A DNA stretch of 64,000 nucleotides from Paguma larvata (taxonomy: Eukaryota > Chordata > Mammalia > Carnivora > Viverridae). Of this stretch, positions 42,413 to 52,504 are shown piece after piece. Position 1 is the first letter of the stretch; every line of letters begins with the position of its first letter. A program made the position numbers and the translations under genes. A model generated the notes under the pieces. That model had not been told where the DNA came from and did not search any database. It saw only the letters and a program-made list of their open reading frames with translations. The stretch spans positions 124,531,239 to 124,595,238 of the forward strand of contig CM057825.1 of NCBI GenBank assembly GCA_030068075.1, written 5' to 3'.

Positions 42413-43155
42413 ACAAAAAAGTTACAGCCACTATGAAAAACAGTATGGAATTTCCTCAAAAAACTAAAAACAGAACTTCCATAGGTTCCAGCCGTCCCGC
42501 TTCTGAGTACAGTTCCAAAGGAGTTGAAATCGGGATCTTCAAGAGGTATCTGCTCTCCCGTGTCCACCGCAGCATCATTCACAGGGGCCAAAATACGGGA
42601 ACAACTCGAGTGTTGGTGGAGGGAGGGAGGGATAGATGGATGGATGGGTGGATGGTTAAAGGAAGTGTGGTATTGTACATACAACAATATTCTTCTGCCT
42701 GAAAAAAGAAGGAAATTTTGCCATTTGCAGCAACATGGGTGAACCTGGAGGACCTTGTGCTAAGTGAAATAAGCCAGACACAGAGAGACAAATACTGCAT
42801 GATCTCCCTTGCATATGGAATCTAAAAAAGTCACACGGATGGACGCAGAGAGAAGAAGAGTGATTACCAGTGGCTGGGAGATGGGGGGTATGGGGTCATG
42901 TTGGTCGAAGGGTGCAAAGTTTCAGTTATGCGGGGCGGTAAGCCCTAGAGATCTGTATTGTTAGCTTCAAATATGCCCACAAGTAAATCCTCACCACGCT
43001 CGTTAAAAAAATGGTAACCGTGTGAGGCGATAGATGTGTTCATGACTTTGGTTGTGGTAACTATTTCACAGTGTATGTGTATATCAAAACATCACGTCGT
43101 ACACCTTAACCGTGTACAGTTTTTGTCATTTATACTTTAATAAAGCTGAAAAAAA
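42413..43155 (+). mobile_element. L1 3' end, sense (second of two)
   Basis: Restarts upstream in ORF2: CCACTATGAAAAACAGTATG, GGAGTTGAAATCGGGATCTT, AGCATCATTCACAGGGGCC, then CAACATGGGTGAACCTGGAG, AAATAAGCCAGACACAGAG, CATATGGAATCTAAAAAAGT and a poly-A signal context TTTAATAAAGCTGAAAAAAA. A (GGAT/TGGA) run lies at 42629-42655. Confidence 0.9.
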
Positions 43156-43159
43156 CATG

Positions 43160-43290
43160 GACTGACTCTGGCTCAGGAGGTTGAGGACCCAGGCTCAGAG
43201 TTCAGACGGATCTGGGTTGAATTGTGGGTCAGCCACTCAGCAGCTGTGCGACTGTGGGCTTACCATCTCGGTCGGGGTCTTCACTGAGGT
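43160..43290 (+). mobile_element. MIR SINE fragment
   Basis: TCAGACGGATCTGGGTTGAA, CAGCCACTCAGCAGCTGTG and CGACTGTGGGC are sense MIR head and core. Confidence 0.7.
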
Positions 43291-43449
43291 GGGGAAGGGT
43301 GGTGGGCACGAGTGTCGGGCTGGTTGTGAGGACTGAAGAAAATGGAATCCGAAGAGCACTTTGCCTGGTGATTTTCCTCGCTGATTGCACAGTGGGAAAA
43401 AAAACCACCTGCAGGAGGTTTTTAAGGCTGCTTGACGCCCAGACTCTCA

Positions 43450-43600
43450 CAGACCAATGAAATCAGAATATTCGGCATTATATTTTTAAAACTTCCTATC
43501 GTGAAACATTTCAAACGTACACCACAGGAATATAATACAGTTCCCATCCACCCATCACCCGGATTCAGCATTTGTCAGGATTTTAGCATTGGAATGTGTC
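43450..43600 (-). mobile_element. L1 3' UTR fragment, antisense (old type)
   Basis: TGAAACATTTCAAACGTACA, CAGTTCCCATCCACCC and ATCACCCGGATTCAGCATTT resemble the antisense 3' UTR of old L1s. Confidence 0.5.
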
Positions 43601-44644
43601 TTTTTTAAAGGTTAAAGGTTTATCAAGCAGTCACACTGCCTGGTAGGCAGAACCTGTTCACCAAATGGAGCCGTTTTCCTTCTCATTGTGAACTTGGTCA
43701 CATAAGCATCTGATTTTGAAATGAGAGGCTCTGAGCGGGAGGGGGCCCATTGATCTCACTGGCAATGAGTGGCCTCTACTTCCTTACCAAGAGGGTCTTC
43801 TTCTTCTGTGAATCATCCTTGAAGGATTCTTCTCCCGACATCGAAAGAAATCAATTTGAACTAATGGTAACTTGATTTTTGAACTGCCAAATTGCGGTGG
43901 AATCAGACAGCAAGGTAGGATGGAGAGAAGTAAGTAGCAAGGGGAATATGGACAGGAGATAGAATCGTCTATCTGGAAAAAGTGCTTTTCAGCTAGGGGT
44001 GTTCAGTTCTGGCACTGCGCCTGCCCCCCTCCTCCATTTCCTGCCCAGGGCAGACATGACTAATCAATCAGTGTGCTCTTTCCCACGGCAGCCTAAAGCT
44101 GCATCGGAATGCTTTTTAAGATGACTTCAGACACCCGCCAACAATCAATAAGAGACGGCGTGGGAGGCAAGACCTGTTTATTATTCCTTTTGTGCCCTTG
44201 TTTTGTGCCTTCCATAAGCAATACTGCAAACCAAGAACGAAGAAAGAGCCTTCTCATAGAGAGAGAGAGAGAGACAAGAAACTTTTTAACTTCCTCAAAA
44301 TCCGCCACAAAAGACAAAGTCCTCGCCTCAGGATTATCACAGGGTCACAAGCCCCTGGTCGTCCTGGGACATGGATTCTTAGAATCCACCCAATAACAGC
44401 AAAAGGAAAATCGCAGAACCCCAGGTCCGGCCTGGCTGGCAGCACCGTGTTGGCAATTAGCATGAAATAAAACTGTCCCGACGCTCTTCTGGGTACACAA
44501 GGTCAGCTTTGCTTCATGCTACCAGGTAGTCCTGAGTCCCAGATGTGTATTTTTCCGTCTTTAAGTTGAAGCAGTAAGAAAAAGAAAGTAAGCTGCTAGC
44601 AGAGATTCGGGGGGAAGATAGGGGACTTGGAACGAATCCAGTGA
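43601..44644. other. Unassigned sequence
   Basis: About 1 kb with no recognised repeat except a short GA run at 44261-44274. AAATAAAACTGTCCCGACGC near 44465 looks like a polyadenylation context but has no LTR or gene attached. Confidence 0.35.
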
Positions 44645-44900
44645 GGGGCTGAGGATGGCAGTAATGCTGACGATAAAAATGTATCGTGTATTTTCTGTCT
44701 GCCGGCCTGGTGCTTGGGTGAACGGGGTGGGTTTTCTCATTCCCTCCACACAAGCAACCCTCTGACATAGGTACTATTTGTCTGCCTCCTACAGATGAAA
44801 AGCTCGGGGAAACGGGGAATAACTTGCTTCAGTCACATCTCACAAGTCAGGAAGCCATGGGATTGGAACCCGTGCTTTATTCTTGAAACTGCACAGTCCA
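44645..44900 (-). mobile_element. MIR SINE, antisense
   Basis: CCTCTGACATAGGTACTATT, CTCCTACAGATGAAAAGCTC and TCACAAGTCAGGAAGCCATG with GATTGGAACCCGTGC. Confidence 0.8.
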
Positions 44901-45194
44901 GACCAGCAGAGCCACTCTTTCCGCACGGAAAGAGGGCGACCTGGAATTTGAAGCATCTCTTGGGGCAAAGGTTTCTTCATCTTTGTGGTTTCCTCTCACA
45001 GAGCGCAATGCCCAGCACCTAATCCCACGTTCACATTTGGTCGAATTGATATTCGGTACCATTGAGGCTTTCGAATTCAGCGTTGAATTCTGTTTCCAGA
45101 ACATTGTTGGTTCTTCTAAATCTTCCGTTGCTTGCGTCCTGGAGCTGCGACGGGTATTGTCGCAGTGGCCCTGTGGATTGTACGGTTGGCTCAT

Positions 45195-45400
45195 GTGTTC
45201 AGCACGTATTTATTTGTCACCTACTATGTGTCAGGCACTATGGTCGCCGGACAGCAGCAAACAAGACCGGCCCAGGCTCTCGGCCTTTCGCCTTGCAGAC
45301 GGGAGGGAGAGACAGACTTAAGCACATGATAATGGTAACAGGAGACAGAATTAAGAACAGGTGCTCCAGAAGTATTGAGGAGGGGGTCACTCTGTTGAAG
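45195..45400 (+). mobile_element. Ancient interspersed repeat, 15505-type
   Basis: TTGTCACCTACTATGTGTCA, GGCACTATGGTCGCCGGACA, CAGCAAACAAGACCGGCCC and GGGAGAGACAGACTTAAGC give the 5' part seen in the other copies. Confidence 0.5.
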
Positions 45401-45409
45401 GGGGCATAC

Positions 45410-45645
45410 GGATGTCTGACACACCAAGTGCTAGCCACGTACCAGCTACAGATCTGAGACTGTTACATGGATCGCCGTTTAAAATCTCTCATCCACTGTC
45501 AGTTTGTGGAGTGAACCTTTCACCACCAATGTATAGACAAGAGAATTCAAACCCAGAAACATTAGGTAAGTTGCCCACGGCCATTGCAGTTAAGTGGCGG
45601 GGCTGGATGCAAAGCTAGGCTGTGACTGTGATTCAACCCCTGTCC
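45410..45645 (-). mobile_element. MIR SINE, antisense, diverged
   Basis: ATGTATAGACAAGAGAATTC, AAACATTAGGTAAGTTGCCC and AGTTAAGTGGCGGGGCTGG with TGTGATTCAACCCC follow antisense MIR order. Confidence 0.55.
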
Positions 45646-45789
45646 TAATCTACTGCTGATATTTTTCCCAGTCATAACCCGGAAAATGAGTTGAGGGTAG
45701 CTTGGAAAAAGCAGGAAGAGAAGAGGGTTCAGGTGATGGGAGGCAGCAGCTGTGAAGCCCAAAGTGGACAATGCATCAGGTTCCGGGAG

Positions 45790-46120
45790 CTGGGAGCTGT
45801 TAGGACCGTGGCTGGTTCGGGGGGACATGAGACCGGAGGGGCAGGAGTCCCAGCTGAAAGGCTCTGTAAAACCCCGCCGGGGAGTTTAGCTTCGAACCCG
45901 AGGGCACTGGGGAGCCCTCAGAAGGTTTCATGGGGGGAGTGGTGTGATCAGATTTTTCCTCTAAAATGTTCGCTCTGGCTGGAGCTCCTGGGTGGCTCAG
46001 GCAGTCAAGCATCCGAATCCTAATCTCGGCTCAGGTCATGATCTCCTGGTTCTTGAGATCAAGCCCCATGTTGGGCTCTATGCTGATAGCACTGAGCCCG
46101 CTGGGGATTCTCTCTTTCTC

Positions 46121-46158
<38 letters not shown>

Positions 46159-46200
46159 CTTTAAAATGTTCACTCCTGCTGTTGAGGAAGCTCTTGAACA
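45790..46200 (+). mobile_element. Ancient interspersed repeat, 15505-type, split by a SINE
   Basis: ACTGGGGAGCCCTCAGAAGG and GGGAGTGGTGTGATCAGATT with TTCGCTCTGGCTG before the SINE, then CTGCTGTTGAGGAAGC after it. The element is used here as the target of a datable SINE insertion. Confidence 0.5.
45981..46161 (+). mobile_element. Carnivore tRNA-Lys SINE with 19-bp target duplication
   Basis: Copies of the target, TAAAATGTTCGCTCTGGCT (45962-45980) and TAAAATGTTCACTCCTGCT (46162-46180), match at 16 of 19 positions. Diverged head GGAGCTCCTGGGTGGCTCAG. Confidence 0.94.
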
Positions 46201-46379
46201 GAAAAGTAGGGTGGGTGTGATGGGGGAGACAAAGGCAGAGGGAAATGGCAGAAAGAACTCAGTTTCCTTATAACTTACAGCCCATTGACAATACCTGAGG
46301 CAGCAGAGTAAGAGGTTTCTCCAGGAACTCCCTACTGTCTTAATGCTAATGCTTTGACAGAGAGCAAACAACTCTCGCT
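46201..46379. other. Unassigned sequence
   Basis: Spacer between SINE and LTR; no feature recognised. Confidence 0.3.
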
Positions 46380-46660
46380 TGATAATAGTTAGGCCTCCAG
46401 TATCCTGGGAGTCCTCTTTAGCATATGAAAAAAAAAAATCTCATTGGAAACTTCCCCTGGACTTTACCGCCCCCCAGCTTCCTAGTATATAACCAGTCTC
46501 TCCTCTTGGTCCCCGGGCAGCTCTTCCTGTCACGGGTGCTGTCTCCATGCTTTAAGGAAATCACCTTTTTGCACCAAAGTTGTCTTCAAGAATTCTTTCT
46601 TGGCCGTTGGCTTTGGACCCTGTGAACCCCACTCTCACCCCAAAAAACCTCATCTGGTGC
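46380..46660 (+). mobile_element. ERV class I-type LTR, 3' portion
   Basis: CCTAGTATATAACCAGTCTC gives a TATA-like box near 46484; downstream are CTCTTCCTGTCACGGGTGCT, TTTTGCACCAAAGTTGTCTT and CAAGAATTCTTTCTTGGCCG with GGCTTTGGACCC. This R/U5 order is familiar from carnivore and primate ERV1-type LTRs. The polyadenylation signal is mutated (TTTAAGGAAATC). Ends are approximate and no viral gene follows. Confidence 0.6.
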
Positions 46661-47619
46661 TTGGCATGCAGGTAGGGACCATCAGGCAAGGCTGGGCTTA
46701 GAGCCTAGAGCCCTTGATCTGGCCTGAGACAGTATGTGTCTCCTTAAAGTTTGTGCCCTAGGTACCCCCTGGTGTCGCCCTAGCCCTGGTCCTGGTCTTC
46801 GGGCAGCTGCTGTGAGCATCTAAACCGAAGTAGGGCAAACCGGACCCCCAAAGGACTCAGGGAAGCCGGAAACTCATGAAGATGGAAAATCCCTTTGACC
46901 TCTGGGGTATTTATGCTCATTGTTCACTGTTAGCTCTTATCATTACCCAGTTCTTTTTAGCCTTGACATTGGAAAGGACGGGAAATTTTATGAACTGGAA
47001 ATCTTTTTGAGGCTCAATAGGTTTTTTTTTGTTTTGTTTTTTAATTGGCAGTGGAGTGTCGAGGGGGAGTATGACATAGAATTAGATTAAAAAAAAAAAC
47101 TTTTTTTTTTTTTTTTTGCAGGAGCAGAGCCAAAGGATAAATAATGAAACAAATTCCAGCAGTGTAGAAAGAAGGCAAAAGCGCTACCTTGAAATGAAAG
47201 AGCCATTCTAAATGCGTTAACTGTGCTTTCTCGGCATTACTGCAGTGTATTTGAGGTCCTTTTGTGAAAGGCACTGTTCACAAACTAGGCTTTAATCTGT
47301 AGCCACGTTTTATCCAAAAGGCCTTAGGAACCTGTGGGGTTTGCAGAGACTCAACCAACTTAAGCGCACTTTCAACAGAAAAGACCATTGACGGGGCTCA
47401 CTGTAAGCCCTGGGAAGTTCCACGAAATCCTAAAGATTGAAGTGTTTTTGAAGCTGATTTTAAATCTGCACATGATGAGAATAAGTAGCCCAGTACAACA
47501 GAATTTAGATAAACTACCCTTTGGAGGTGCTGACACTGAAGCATGTGTATCTGTAATTTGATATTCTGCATTGGGGAAGCTTCCAGAACATTTTTTTTTT
47601 AAAGAAACATATGGGACCC
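46661..47619. other. Unassigned sequence with A and T runs
   Basis: 47028-47118 has T and A homopolymer runs forming a possible A/T hairpin. No gene or named repeat. Confidence 0.35.
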
Positions 47620-47823
47620 GGGGTTCCTGGGTGGCTCAGTGGGTTAGGTGTCTGACTTCGGCTCAGGTCATGATCTCGCCGTGTATTGAAGCCCCACGTC
47701 GGGCTCTGTGCTGACAGCTCAGAGCCTGGGGCCTGCTTCGGATTCTGTCTCTCTCTCTCTGCCCCTCCCCAGTTTGTGTTCTCTCTCTCTCTCAATAATA
47801 AATAAGTAAACTTAAAAAAAAAA
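47620..47823 (+). mobile_element. Carnivore tRNA-Lys SINE
   Basis: GGGGTTCCTGGGTGGCTCAG head, small deletion in the B-box region (GTGTATTGAAGCCCC), AATAATAAATAAGTAAACTT tail. Confidence 0.94.
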
Positions 47824-47954
47824 CTACGAGCCCTGATTTTACCTCTTCTTATTTGTTTTCATTCCTCTGGGCTGGGTCCTGTGGTCAACCCACCCACCCG
47901 AGTGGACTGAACCTCAGTTGACTGCTCGTGGCTGTACCACACACACATCTGTGT

Positions 47955-48215
47955 TTTCAAACTCTACTCCTTGCTGGCTCTAAAGTCCTACCAATCTGGG
48001 TTTGAATCCAGCTCCATCCATCACATAGCATCTTTGTGAATTAGAACAAGTTTCTCAACCTCCCCAAGTGTGAAATGGGGGATAATGATGGTACTGGTTT
48101 CCTGGATTGCCGTAAGAATTAATTTAATCATGAGATAGTGCGTGTCAAATGCTTAGAACCATCCCCGGCACATGCTCAGGGCTCAGTAAATGTTAGCTTT
48201 CAGTGTCATTAACTA
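47955..48215 (+). mobile_element. MIR SINE, near full length
   Basis: AATCTGGGTTTGAATCCAGC, TCACATAGCATCTTTGTG, GTGAAATGGGGGATAATGAT and CCCCGGCACATGCTCAGGGC with GCTCAGTAAATGTTAGC. Confidence 0.85.
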
Positions 48216-48229
48216 TTGGGTTTAACAAA

Positions 48230-48231
<2 letters not shown>

Positions 48232-48273
<42 letters not shown>
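48232..48273. repeat. (AC)21 microsatellite
   Basis: Pure AC run of about 42 bp. Confidence 0.97.
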
Positions 48274-48275
<2 letters not shown>

Positions 48276-48779
48276 ACCCCGAGGCTTCACTTTCGTAAAT
48301 TAAATGATTACATATTATGAGAATAAGATACTAGCTTTTATTAATGCATGGTAAGTGATTAAATATTATTAATAGATTAATGTTTATCAATGTACATTAA
48401 ATGATTAGGATAATTACATTAGAAATAGAGCTCTGATGCTTAAGAATTATATACTAAACGATGAAATGGGTTGAAATGAAATAAAACAAGTTAATGCACA
48501 TAAAGCAGTCAGCTTAATACACGGGCAACAGTGTACTGATAGTTTTTAAACATGATCAATCTTTTTTAATTTGTCTAAAATTTTATTTTTAAAATTCGAG
48601 TATATATCTATAGATCTCTATATAGTATTTATACATTTGATTCCTGTTAAAGTACAGTGTCGTGTTAGTTTCAGCCACACGATATGGTGCTACAACAATT
48701 CTATACTCAGTACTCATCACATTAAGTGTACTCTTAATCCCCTTCGCCTCTTTCACCGTCTCCCCCTCCACCTGTTTTA

Positions 48780-48987
48780 GGGGCACCTATGTGGCTCAGT
48801 CGGTTGAGTGTCTGACTTCAGCTCAGGTCATGATCTCACAGTTTGTGGGTTTGAGCCCCGCGTCGGGCTCTGTGCTGACAGCTCAGAGCCTGGAGCCCGC
48901 TTCTGATTCTGCGTCTCCCTCTCTCTCTGCCCTTCCCAGCTGGTACTCTGTCTCTGTCTCTCTCAAAAATAAATAAACACTACAAAA
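48780..48987 (+). mobile_element. Carnivore tRNA-Lys SINE inside L1
   Basis: Near-consensus, with head GGGCACCTATGTGGCTCAG and AAAAATAAATAAACACTAC tail. CCTGTTTT occurs on both sides (48771-48778 and 48992-48999). Confidence 0.95.
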
Positions 48988-49269
48988 AGAGCCTGTTTTT
49001 TGTTCGTTTATCGCTCTTTTTCTTTGTTCATTTGTTTTGTTTCTTAAATTCCACCTAAGGGTTAAATCATAAGGTATTTGTCTTTCTCTGACTGACTTAT
49101 GTCACTTAGCATGATACCTTCCAGATCCATCCATGTTGTTGCAAATGGCAAAATTTCATTCTTCTTTATGGCTGAGTAATATTCATTCTTCATAATCCGT
49201 TCTCTATTGGTGGATACTTGGGCTGCTTCCATGTCTTGGCTCTTGTAAACAGTGTGCAGGAAACACAGG

Positions 49270-50126
49270 TGTCGGGAGCCATCGTGGGCTCACAGGTTGA
49301 GACGCCTCCCTGTGTGGAAAAGGCAGATGTTGCAAAGTCTCCCACTGACCATATGGTGCCCCAATACCCTCTCCTTCTAATAATAACCTTTCAGGCCTGG
49401 ATTCCTTGAACTGCTCTCCTTGGCGTCAAGGGATGTAATGCTCTTTCGTTTTATGGCATTTAAATAACAAAGGGACCTAGAGTGCAATGCCTTGATGGAT
49501 AAAATCTGAATGAGGGTAACCTGGCTGGAAGTAACCTCAAAGTTGCCTCTTGGGGTTGGGTTACACAAATTGATCATACAGAATAGCAGTTACGAGTTGG
49601 TTAAAAATTAGGGGAACTTATGTAGACCTTAGGCCCCTGTTGTGTAAATTCACTCACTCATAAGCAAAGGAACTTAGGCAAGCATTAGAAATTATGTCTC
49701 TACCAAGTAAAGTTACCCTTCCCCCATTAACAATTAACATAGGTCTTAAGGCAGCAATGTTTGCGCCACCTGCTCGCCCAAGGTTACACTAACAACCCTG
49801 CTTTCCTCCTGGCAAAAACAGTGTATGTTCATTAGCTCAGGAATAGAATCAAAAACAGCTAAGGTAAGACTCTCCTTCAAGGTCTGGGGGATTGACATAA
49901 TACACACTGTCTTCTTTCTTTAACTATCTTCTAAAAAGAAAAATAATAATGCTCACTGATGTAATGTCACTCCCCGCCTAAAAATAGAGACACTGAGACC
50001 AGCAGAGCAGAGTTGCCAGAGATGTCTGCTTGGTGATCAGACTGCGTTTCGTGGCTCTCTCATTCATTTTGTCGACACCGTCCATCCTTCAGGGACCCCC
50101 GGACTCGCTGGAGCTGGCCTCCGGCA
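49270..50126 (+). mobile_element. Solo ERV LTR (857 bp) with 6-bp target duplication
   Basis: Begins TGTCGGGAGCC and ends CTCCGGCA, flanked by CACAGG at 49264-49269 and CACAGG at 50127-50132. Removing the LTR and one copy restores continuous L1 (AAACACAGG joined to AGTGCC). CCTAAAAATAGAGACACTG near 49978 could be a TATA region, followed by TTTCGTGGCTCTCTCATTC. A 6-bp duplication is typical of class II (beta) ERVs, though class is an inference. Orientation is inferred from the TATA/R/U5-like order. No internal viral sequence remains, so it arose by LTR-LTR recombination. Confidence 0.88.
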
Positions 50127-50383
50127 CACAGGAGTGCCTCTCTCTTTTCAAATTAGTGTTTTCATATTCTTTGGATAAATAGCCAGTAGTGGAATTACTG
50201 GATCACAGGGTAATTCTATTTTGAGTTTTTCGAGAAACCTCCATACTGTTCTCCAGAGCGGCTGCCCCACTTTGCACTCCCATCGGCCGCGCAAGAGGGT
50301 CCCTTTTCTCCGTCTCCTCGCCAATACCTGTTGTGTCTTGTGCTAATGTTGGCCGTTTTCACAGGTGTGAGGTGGTATCTCAC

Positions 50384-50463
50384 TTTTGAGTGTCTGACTT
50401 CGGCTCAGGTCATGATCTCACAGTTTGTGGGTTTGAGTCCCGCGTCGGGCTCCGTGCTGACAG
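50384..50463 (+). mobile_element. Doubly truncated carnivore SINE fragment inside L1
   Basis: Only GAGTGTCTGACTTCGGCTCA to GTCGGGCTCCGTGCTGACAG, i.e. the internal 80 bp around the B box. There is no head, no tail and no target duplication, so it did not arrive by normal retroposition of a full copy. Confidence 0.88.
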
Positions 50464-50464
50464 A

Positions 50465-50486
50465 GCAAAAGCAATGGTGCTTTTGC
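50465..50486. repeat. Perfect 9-bp inverted repeat (hairpin)
   Basis: GCAAAAGCA, loop ATGG, TGCTTTTGC. It sits exactly between the SINE fragment and the resumed L1 sequence. Confidence 0.9.
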
Positions 50487-50600
50487 TTTCCATTTGCCTG
50501 ATGAGGAGCGATGTTGAGCCTCTTTTCATGTGTCTGTTGGCCATCTGGATGTCTTCTTTGGAGAAATGTCTTAAACATGATCATTCTTGATCCATCTGGG

Positions 50601-50847
50601 AGTGATCCTTCAAAATCACATCGCCTGTGGGGAGGGGGTTATTTATTCATCAAAGAAAAAAGTTAGCCTTTCTTCACCTTAACAGTTTTACTTCAAATTT
50701 ATATTCTCTCTGTCTCCTCTGTCTAGTTTTTCTGATTTTTTTCCTCAGCCGCTGATATTCCTAGACAGAGAGAAAAAGCAGAGGTCTGCTTAGGTTTCCG
50801 TCAACAGCACAGGTGCAGATATGTGCCTAATTTTTTGAAGACCTTAA
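50601..50847. other. Unassigned sequence
   Basis: Short spacer with no named repeat. Confidence 0.3.
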
Positions 50848-50958
50848 AAACATTTATTTCTATTTTTAAGTAATCTCTCCACCCAAAGTGGGGCCTGAAC
50901 TCACAACCCTGAGATCCGGAGCCGCACGCTGCACTGACTGAGCCAGCCAGGGGCCCCC
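50848..50958 (-). mobile_element. Short-form carnivore SINE, antisense
   Basis: TATTTTTAAGTAATCTCTCC, GTGGGGCCTGAACTCACAAC, CCTGAGATCCGGAG and CTGAGCCAGCCAGGGGCCCC. Same compact subtype as at 29567, diverged. Confidence 0.85.
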
Positions 50959-50969
50959 GGGTAACTTTT

Positions 50970-51780
50970 TATTTTGCTGTAATTTTGAATTTAAAGAACC
51001 GTGGCAAGAATAATGTAAAAAACTTTGATGATAACCTTTATCCAGGTCCGCCTTTTGTTTTGACATTTTGCTTCATTTGCTTATCATTCTCTGTAAATAT
51101 ATATGTTTCTGTGCGTGTGTGCGTTTCTGAAGACTTTGAGGGTGCCTTTTTGCCTCTTTTTTTTAATTTCTTTTTTTAACATTTATTTATTTTTGAGAGA
51201 CAGAGAGAGACAGAGCATGAGTGGGGGAGGAGCAGAGAGCGGGAGACACAGAATCCGAAGCAGGCTCCAGGCTCTGAGCTGTCAGCATAGAGCCTGATGC
51301 GGGGCTCGAACTCAGGAACTGTGAGATCATGACCTGGGCTGAAGTTGAAGCTTAACTGACTGAGCCACCCAAGCGCCCCGCCTTTTTACCTCTTGATACT
51401 TCTGTGTGTATTTCCTAAGGACAAGGTCATCCTTTTACAAAACCAAATGTCGGTTATCAAGGTCAGGGACACTGATTCACTGTCATTACCTACGCCACAC
51501 TTATATTCAAATTTCAAACTCTTTTTTCCTCCCCTCTCCATCCAGGACCCATTCAAGGACCACAAGTTCTATTTATAGGTCTTGTCTCTTTCATCTCCAC
51601 TAATCTGGAACCGTTCCTGGTTCTTTCTTTGTGTTCCTTTACCTTGACATTTTTACAGATCGCGGCTGGTAATTTTGTAGAGGAATCCTCATTTTGGGTT
51701 TGTCTGATGTTTCCTCATGACTGGATACAGGGAATGCATTTTTGGCAGACATACCACTGAGGCATTGTCTCTTGCTTTTA
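50970..51780 (-). mobile_element. Old L1 3' UTR, antisense, split by a SINE
   Basis: After the SINE: TTCTGTGTGTATTTCCTAAG, GACAAGGTCATCCTTTTAC, CTCCACTAATCTGGAACCG, TTGACATTTTTACAGATCGC and GGTTTGTCTGATGTTTCCTC, the order of an old L1M 3' UTR in reverse. The part left of the SINE is less clear. Confidence 0.78.
51157..51379 (-). mobile_element. Carnivore tRNA-Lys SINE, antisense, inside L1
   Basis: Target duplication GCCTTTTTGCCTC at 51144-51156 and GCCTTTTTACCTC at 51380-51392. Full-length and close to consensus. Confidence 0.95.
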
Positions 51781-52504
51781 GAAGGCATCTTGGAGCTCCT
51801 ATGAGTAGGGGTTGCGTTTTGCTGCAGGTAACGAAAGACTCAGATAGTGGCTAAAGAATCTAAAGAACTGGAAGTCTGGTGATAAGCCAATCCAGGGCGG
51901 ACCTGGGTTCTTTCTGTTTTCTGCCCTGCGCCTTGTCACATAGGGTGGCGCGCTAACTGAAAAAGACAAGAGGCTTACAGAAGAATAGAGGGAAAGCTCA
52001 AAGTTGTTCTCTGTGTTCAATTTAACAAGGCCAACTTGCTCATTAGAATGAGGACAGGACTGTAATGAACACATCGAGATATTATACTGCCACACACGAC
52101 TGATGGTGGATGGTTCCGAGTTTACTTTCCCAGAAGCAGAGCCTGAGACGAGGATTTGGGTGCAAGCAGTGTGTCTGGGAAGGGATCCCAGGAAGCACCA
52201 GTAAGGGAGAGAGAGTAGAGCAAGGAAGCTACAGAAACCAGTGTGTGTTGCTGAGTGAGTTACCCCTGTAAGCAGCTAAGGCTTTGTCCCCCCGGAGCCC
52301 CCGGGAGCCGCTTAAAGACATGCATGGCACTGTCATGCTGCCAAAGGGCGAGAGGTATTCATGTTCCTGTGTTTGCCGTTCATCGGCCGAGGGCTGTTCC
52401 GGGGCCCACACTCGAAAGCCCTTGGGTGGCGTCTGGGTGATGGGATAGTTTTGAGAGTTAAACACACGCTCATGTGTGCACAACACTTACTATTTTAAGA
52501 GGTA
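51781..52504. other. Unassigned sequence, possible old LTR remnant
   Basis: 52120-52250 has TTTCCCAGAAGCAGAGCCTG, AGACGAGGATTTGGGTGC and GGGATCCCAGGAAGCACC, words that recur in old LTR-type repeats. Not enough to name. Confidence 0.35.

Larger units (their letters stand above)
48585..50600 (-). mobile_element. Carnivore L1 3' end, antisense, with three nested insertions
   Basis: Segments in order: GTGTTAGTTTCAGCCACACG, GTACTCTTAATCCCCTTCGC | SINE | TTCTTAAATTCCACCTAAGG, CTTTCTCTGACTGACTTATG, CTCTATTGGTGGATACTTGG | solo LTR | CTTTGGATAAATAGCCAG, CCTCCATACTGTTCTCCAG, GTGTGAGGTGGTATCTCAC | SINE fragment and hairpin | GTGTCTGTTGGCCATCTGG, TTTGGAGAAATGTCTTAAAC. Moderately young compared with the other L1 fragments. 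Frames are broken. Confidence 0.92.

Noticed and set aside
49270..50126. A provirus with internal genes at the solo LTR
   Set aside because: Only one LTR is present between the two target-duplication copies; there is no gag, pol or env sequence.
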